Below are positions 6,977-9,126 of a stretch of DNA of 9,126 bases, in pieces. The notes beneath the pieces are model-generated. The model saw only the letters and a program-made list of their open reading frames with translations. It searched no databases and was not told the DNA's origin. Numbering within the stretch: position 1 is the first letter of the stretch; every line of letters begins with the position of its first letter. The DNA is taken from assembly GCA_002730365.1 (NCBI GenBank), contig PBZZ01000049.1:4537-13662 (forward strand). The letters run 5' to 3'. This stretch comes from Deltaproteobacteria bacterium. Its GTDB lineage: Bacteria; SAR324; NAC60-12. The position numbers and the translations under genes were made by a program.

Positions 6977-6983
6977 ACCTCCT
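6977..6983 (-). promoter_or_regulatory. relic ribosome binding site AGGAGGT
   Basis: A perfect Shine-Dalgarno on the minus strand ahead of relic 2. The codon at a suitable distance is ATA (6971-6973), suggesting that the initiation codon has been lost. It supports the orientation and the original 5' end of this relic. Confidence 0.4.
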
Positions 6984-7307
6984 AGTGCAAGTGTTCGCAT
7001 ACAAACTTGTGGTCACTTTAGGAGATGGGCAACCGGTAGGCTGGTGGCTTGGCAGGATTGGCTAGGAGATCGGAAGCGAATGGGTTGAGTAGTTAATTGG
7101 AGAGGATACAGTTGGCAATCACCATCTAAATCGTGTTAACACGATTTGAGAAACGACAGGGTGAGTAGAGAGAAATTTCAGCATAGCCTGCTGTGCTGAT
7201 CGTGTCATTCGAATGATAATAGGCACTCCCAAATTCGGTGGTGCTATTGCCACATTGTCTACAAGTCCTCCAAATTTGAATCTCTTTTCTGGTCTATTTT
7301 GTTGTAG
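6984..7307. other. gene-free stretch left of the integrase remnant
   Basis: No intact gene is seen. It holds the perfect 20-bp palindrome at 7128-7147 and, at 7224-7307, possible integrase debris: CACTCCCAAATTCGGTGG could be a degraded H-S-x-x-R box and a neighbouring frame gives AIATLSTS. The distance from this box to the catalytic Tyr is about 51 codons, against about 35 in intact relatives, so the link is tentative. The minus-strand 64-codon open frame at 7119-7313 shows no recognisable domain. Confidence 0.4.
7128..7147. repeat. perfect 20-bp palindrome, copy 1
   Basis: AAATCGTGTTAACACGATTT is its own reverse complement over all 20 bases: 8-bp arms around TTAA if folded as a hairpin. A near copy occurs at 7431-7450. 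There is no T-run on either side, so it does not look like a terminator. It could be a protein-binding operator or a recombinase site associated with the integrase remnant between the two copies. Confidence 0.75.
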
Positions 7308-7427
7308 CAGCAAGCGAGGGTGCCTTTGCTAGCAATGCTGGCATGCTACTATGCCAGCATTCATACAACCCAGCGCTACATTGATGTGAATGATGAGCAG
7401 ATGCGAAGGACTGTGGAGTCGATATGA
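7308..7427 (+). pseudogene. phage-type tyrosine recombinase (integrase), C-terminal remnant
   Basis: An open frame of 39 codons, preceded by a TAG at 7305, reads VPLLAMLACYYASIHTTQRY then IDVNDEQMRRTVESI and stops at 7425-7427. ASIHTTQRYIDVNDEQMRR is the end of the catalytic domain of XerC/D-like phage and island integrases: the Tyr encoded at 7377-7379 is the DNA-cleaving nucleophile, followed by the usual VND-x-x-M-R-x-x-V-E tail. The AGH segment expected before it is disturbed (MLACYYAS), consistent with a small frameshift at about 7340-7355. The N-terminal arm-binding and core domains are absent, so it cannot act. It converges with the phosphatase gene, whose stop codon lies 35 nt away. 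Confidence 0.72.
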
Positions 7428-7430
7428 ATT

Positions 7431-7450
7431 AAATCGTGTTCACACGGTTA
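7431..7450. repeat. palindrome copy 2, in direct repeat with 7128-7147
   Basis: AAATCGTGTTCACACGGTTA matches copy 1 at 17 of 20 positions and is still a stem-loop (AATCGTG/CACGGTT with one G-T wobble, loop TTCA). It lies between the integrase remnant stop (7427) and the stop of the convergent phosphatase gene (7462). A short bidirectional terminator is possible, but neither strand has the U-run expected. Confidence 0.6.
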
Positions 7451-7461
7451 TGGGTATGAAT

Positions 7462-9126
7462 TTAGACAGCAAACCCAAACAGCGTTAAATCATCCCTCCT
7501 CTTGTGTCCTGCCTGGTACTGATTGATGTCAGCAACAATATTGTTGACGGCGGACTGGACATCAACTGCTTCTTTAATGTGAGCAATCACTCGTTTCTTC
7601 CCATACATCAGTTTTTTCTTTCCTCCCACCTGATCTGTAATTCCATCAGAAAATATGAAAAAAGATGAATGCTGACTTGTATCAAGTTCAGTAACCTTAA
7701 ATTCAATTGGGTGCTCTTTCATTTCATAACCTAAACTTTTCTTATCGCCCTTAATTTCAATTACCTCTTCATCAATTTTTTGATAGAGATTGGTCTTAGC
7801 ACCAGCATAGCGCAAAAGATTATGTTTCTGAGAGAAACAAATAATACCACAATCTAAACCAAAACTAGTGTCCCCTCCTTCTTTATACCTCAAGGTCTCT
7901 TCGAGTAATTCATCCAAATGACTCAATATCTGATCAGGCTTACTTAAGTCTTTCAAATATGAGATTCTGCCTAAAAGAGTACTTGAGACCAGTGTCATAA
8001 AAGCACCTGGGATTCCATGACCAGTGCAGTCAGCAACAATAAGACTTGTCCAGTCTTCTTTTTGACCAATCCAGTAGAAATCACCTCCTACAATATCTCT
8101 AGGTTCCCAAACGTATTCAAATTCAGTGAATCCACAAACCTTAGCATCAATCTCTGGGAGTATGGCATTTTGGATCGCTTTAGCAGAATTAATACTTTCA
8201 GTTATTGTTTGATTAGCCTTAGTAAGTTCGTAGGTTCTTTGCTGTACCCTTTTTTCTAATGATTCATTCAATTCAATTTGTTTATCAAGAAATACTTGCT
8301 TTGTATCATTGGAACGTTGCGCAAGAGCCAATCCGATTGTTGCTGGAATGAAGAGAAGCGCAAAACCTGGAATTGACACTACAAACCTTTCAATAACATA
8401 GCTTTCATTAAAAATATCAGGAGCTAAAAATCGAGGTAGTTGTGATAATGCACCGACAACTGGTATCAAGAAAGAAATAATCAGATAGCCAGAGGCTTTG
8501 TCTCCGTTTCTCCACATTATTCCAGAAATTACAACTGAAGTAAGACTTGCTATAACAACTGGAATTGATGCAATAAATATGGGGATAGTACCTACGCCAT
8601 ATTTGGGAAAGGGGTATTTAATTAAATTTTTATATATTTCTCCTCCTGGATATTGTAAGGAGTCAAAAAAGTAAATTATTACCAAGAACAGATAAGCTCT
8701 TATTGTCCAAAGAAATATTATATCTAGTTTTTGGTATTTCTGATTCAAGAGTAACAAGTTTCTAAAAAACTGAATCACTACTGCAGAAACTATTGCTAAA
8801 CCCATAGGTCCATACATATAGTTGAACCTATAGCCAAAGTATGAACTAGATGAAAATGCGACGCCTTGAAATGAAAAAACAAAAAGTAGAATGGAAATCC
8901 AGAGATAATTTTTATCTCTTGAAACTAAGTAAAACATTAAAAAATATATTGCGAAAAAGAGAAAGACAGGAATAGTGATTAGATATCTTGAAGTTCTAAA
9001 ATTTTCAGCAAATTCAATTTCCTTCCATGTACCAATACTGATTTTATCAAGACCACCTTTTCTTGAGTTTACTCTATCTAGTGGCTGACTGCGAAAATAA
9101 CTGTATATTTCAGTAACTTCTCCAAT
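7462..9126 (-). CDS. 7TM sensor-type SpoIIE/PP2C serine phosphatase (5' end beyond window)
   Basis: The frame stays open to the right edge, so the start lies outside; 554 residues are visible. The Met at 8937 is internal, and residues are numbered from it. The upstream 63 codons read SYFRSQPLDRVNSRKGGLDK, then a first membrane helix (YLITIPVFLFFAIYFLM). Six more hydrophobic helices follow to about residue 206, the layout of 7TMR-DISM receptors. Residues about 210-255 are a coiled-coil linker (LNESLEKRVQQRTYELTKAN). The phosphatase domain has all metal-site motifs: DIVGGDFYW (Asp281, Asp286), VADCTGHGIPGAFMT (Asp303), FSDGITDQ (Asp431) and RRDDLTLFGF (Asp482/483). It should be an inner-membrane sensor whose cytosolic domain dephosphorylates Ser/Thr-phosphorylated anti-sigma-antagonist-like (STAS) partners. 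No such partner is nearby; ligand unknown. Confidence 0.92.
   Translation of the reverse strand: MGEVTEIYSYFRSQPLDRVNSRKGGLDKISIGTWKEIEFAENFRTSRYLITIPVFLFFAIYFLMFYLVSRDKNYLWISILLFVFSFQGVAFSSSSYFGYRFNYMYGPMGLAIVSAVVIQFFRNLLLLNQKYQKLDIIFLWTIRAYLFLVIIYFFDSLQYPGGEIYKNLIKYPFPKYGVGTIPIFIASIPVVIASLTSVVISGIMWRNGDKASGYLIISFLIPVVGALSQLPRFLAPDIFNESYVIERFVVSIPGFALLFIPATIGLALAQRSNDTKQVFLDKQIELNESLEKRVQQRTYELTKANQTITESINSAKAIQNAILPEIDAKVCGFTEFEYVWEPRDIVGGDFYWIGQKEDWTSLIVADCTGHGIPGAFMTLVSSTLLGRISYLKDLSKPDQILSHLDELLEETLRYKEGGDTSFGLDCGIICFSQKHNLLRYAGAKTNLYQKIDEEVIEIKGDKKSLGYEMKEHPIEFKVTELDTSQHSSFFIFSDGITDQVGGKKKLMYGKKRVIAHIKEAVDVQSAVNNIVADINQYQAGHKRRDDLTLFGFAV

Noticed and set aside
7119..7313. Minus-strand 64-codon open frame between the palindrome copies
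   Set aside because: Considered as a small cargo gene, but it starts without a clear ribosome site, has no recognisable motif and includes palindrome copy 1 in its end; not supportable as a gene.
7128..7450. Integron attC/cassette interpretation of the palindrome pair
   Set aside because: The sites lack the RYYYAAC and GTTRRRY core arrangement and the asymmetric stem expected of attC; the recombinase tail resembles phage/island integrases instead.
1..9126. CRISPR arrays, tRNA, rRNA or complete insertion sequences
   Set aside because: No regularly spaced repeats, cloverleaf-like segments with a TTCRA motif, conserved rRNA segments or transposase frames with terminal inverted repeats were recognised on either strand.

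Overview
The window looks like chromosomal DNA of a Gram-negative, probably free-living or host-associated aquatic bacterium. A decayed outer-membrane beta-barrel gene (signal peptide, terminal Phe) implies an outer membrane. The mix of a PhyH-type oxygenase, a MocE-type Rieske ferredoxin and a 7TM-SpoIIE phosphatase is common in marine proteobacterial and SAR324-like genomes. The taxon is inference only; no rRNA or other marker gene is present.

Layout, left to right. (1) 1-318, minus: 5' part of a RidA-family gene running off the left edge. (2) 319-965: gene-free, AT-rich. (3) 975-2894, plus: an intact fusion of a PhyH-like Fe(II)/2-oxoglutarate dioxygenase with HEAT-like repeats. (4) 3057-3433, plus: a hydroxypyruvate-isomerase-like gene broken by frameshifts and a stop. 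(5) 3550-4103, minus: a dead outer-membrane protein gene. (6) 4289-4743, plus: a heavily decayed small gene. (7) 4895-6442, plus: an intact two-gene operon, a MocE-type Rieske ferredoxin and an NAD(P)H:ferredoxin reductase. (8) 6477-6678, plus: the frameshifted and truncated 5' end of a LigB/DOPA-dioxygenase-like gene. (9) 6676-6973, minus: a second relic of the same small family as item 6, in opposite orientation and lacking its 3' end exactly where the LigB fragment stops. (10) 7308-7427, plus: the catalytic-tyrosine tail of a phage-type integrase, lying between two copies of a 20-bp palindrome. (11) 7462-9126, minus: a 7TM-SpoIIE phosphatase running off the right edge.

Two themes stand out. 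The surviving enzymes concern oxygen chemistry: a non-haem iron oxygenase, and a Rieske ferredoxin plus reductase that would pass NAD(P)H electrons to an oxygenase not seen here; the LigB fragment once added a ring-cleavage-type enzyme directly behind the reductase. Second, 2895-7461 is an erosion zone. Apart from the ferredoxin/reductase pair, every recognisable gene there is a pseudogene (six in all), and an integrase relic plus palindromic repeats sit at its right end. I did not find a convincing new molecular system. The most unusual items are the oxygenase-HEAT fusion, the pair of inverted relics of one obscure family, and the palindrome-bracketed integrase remnant.
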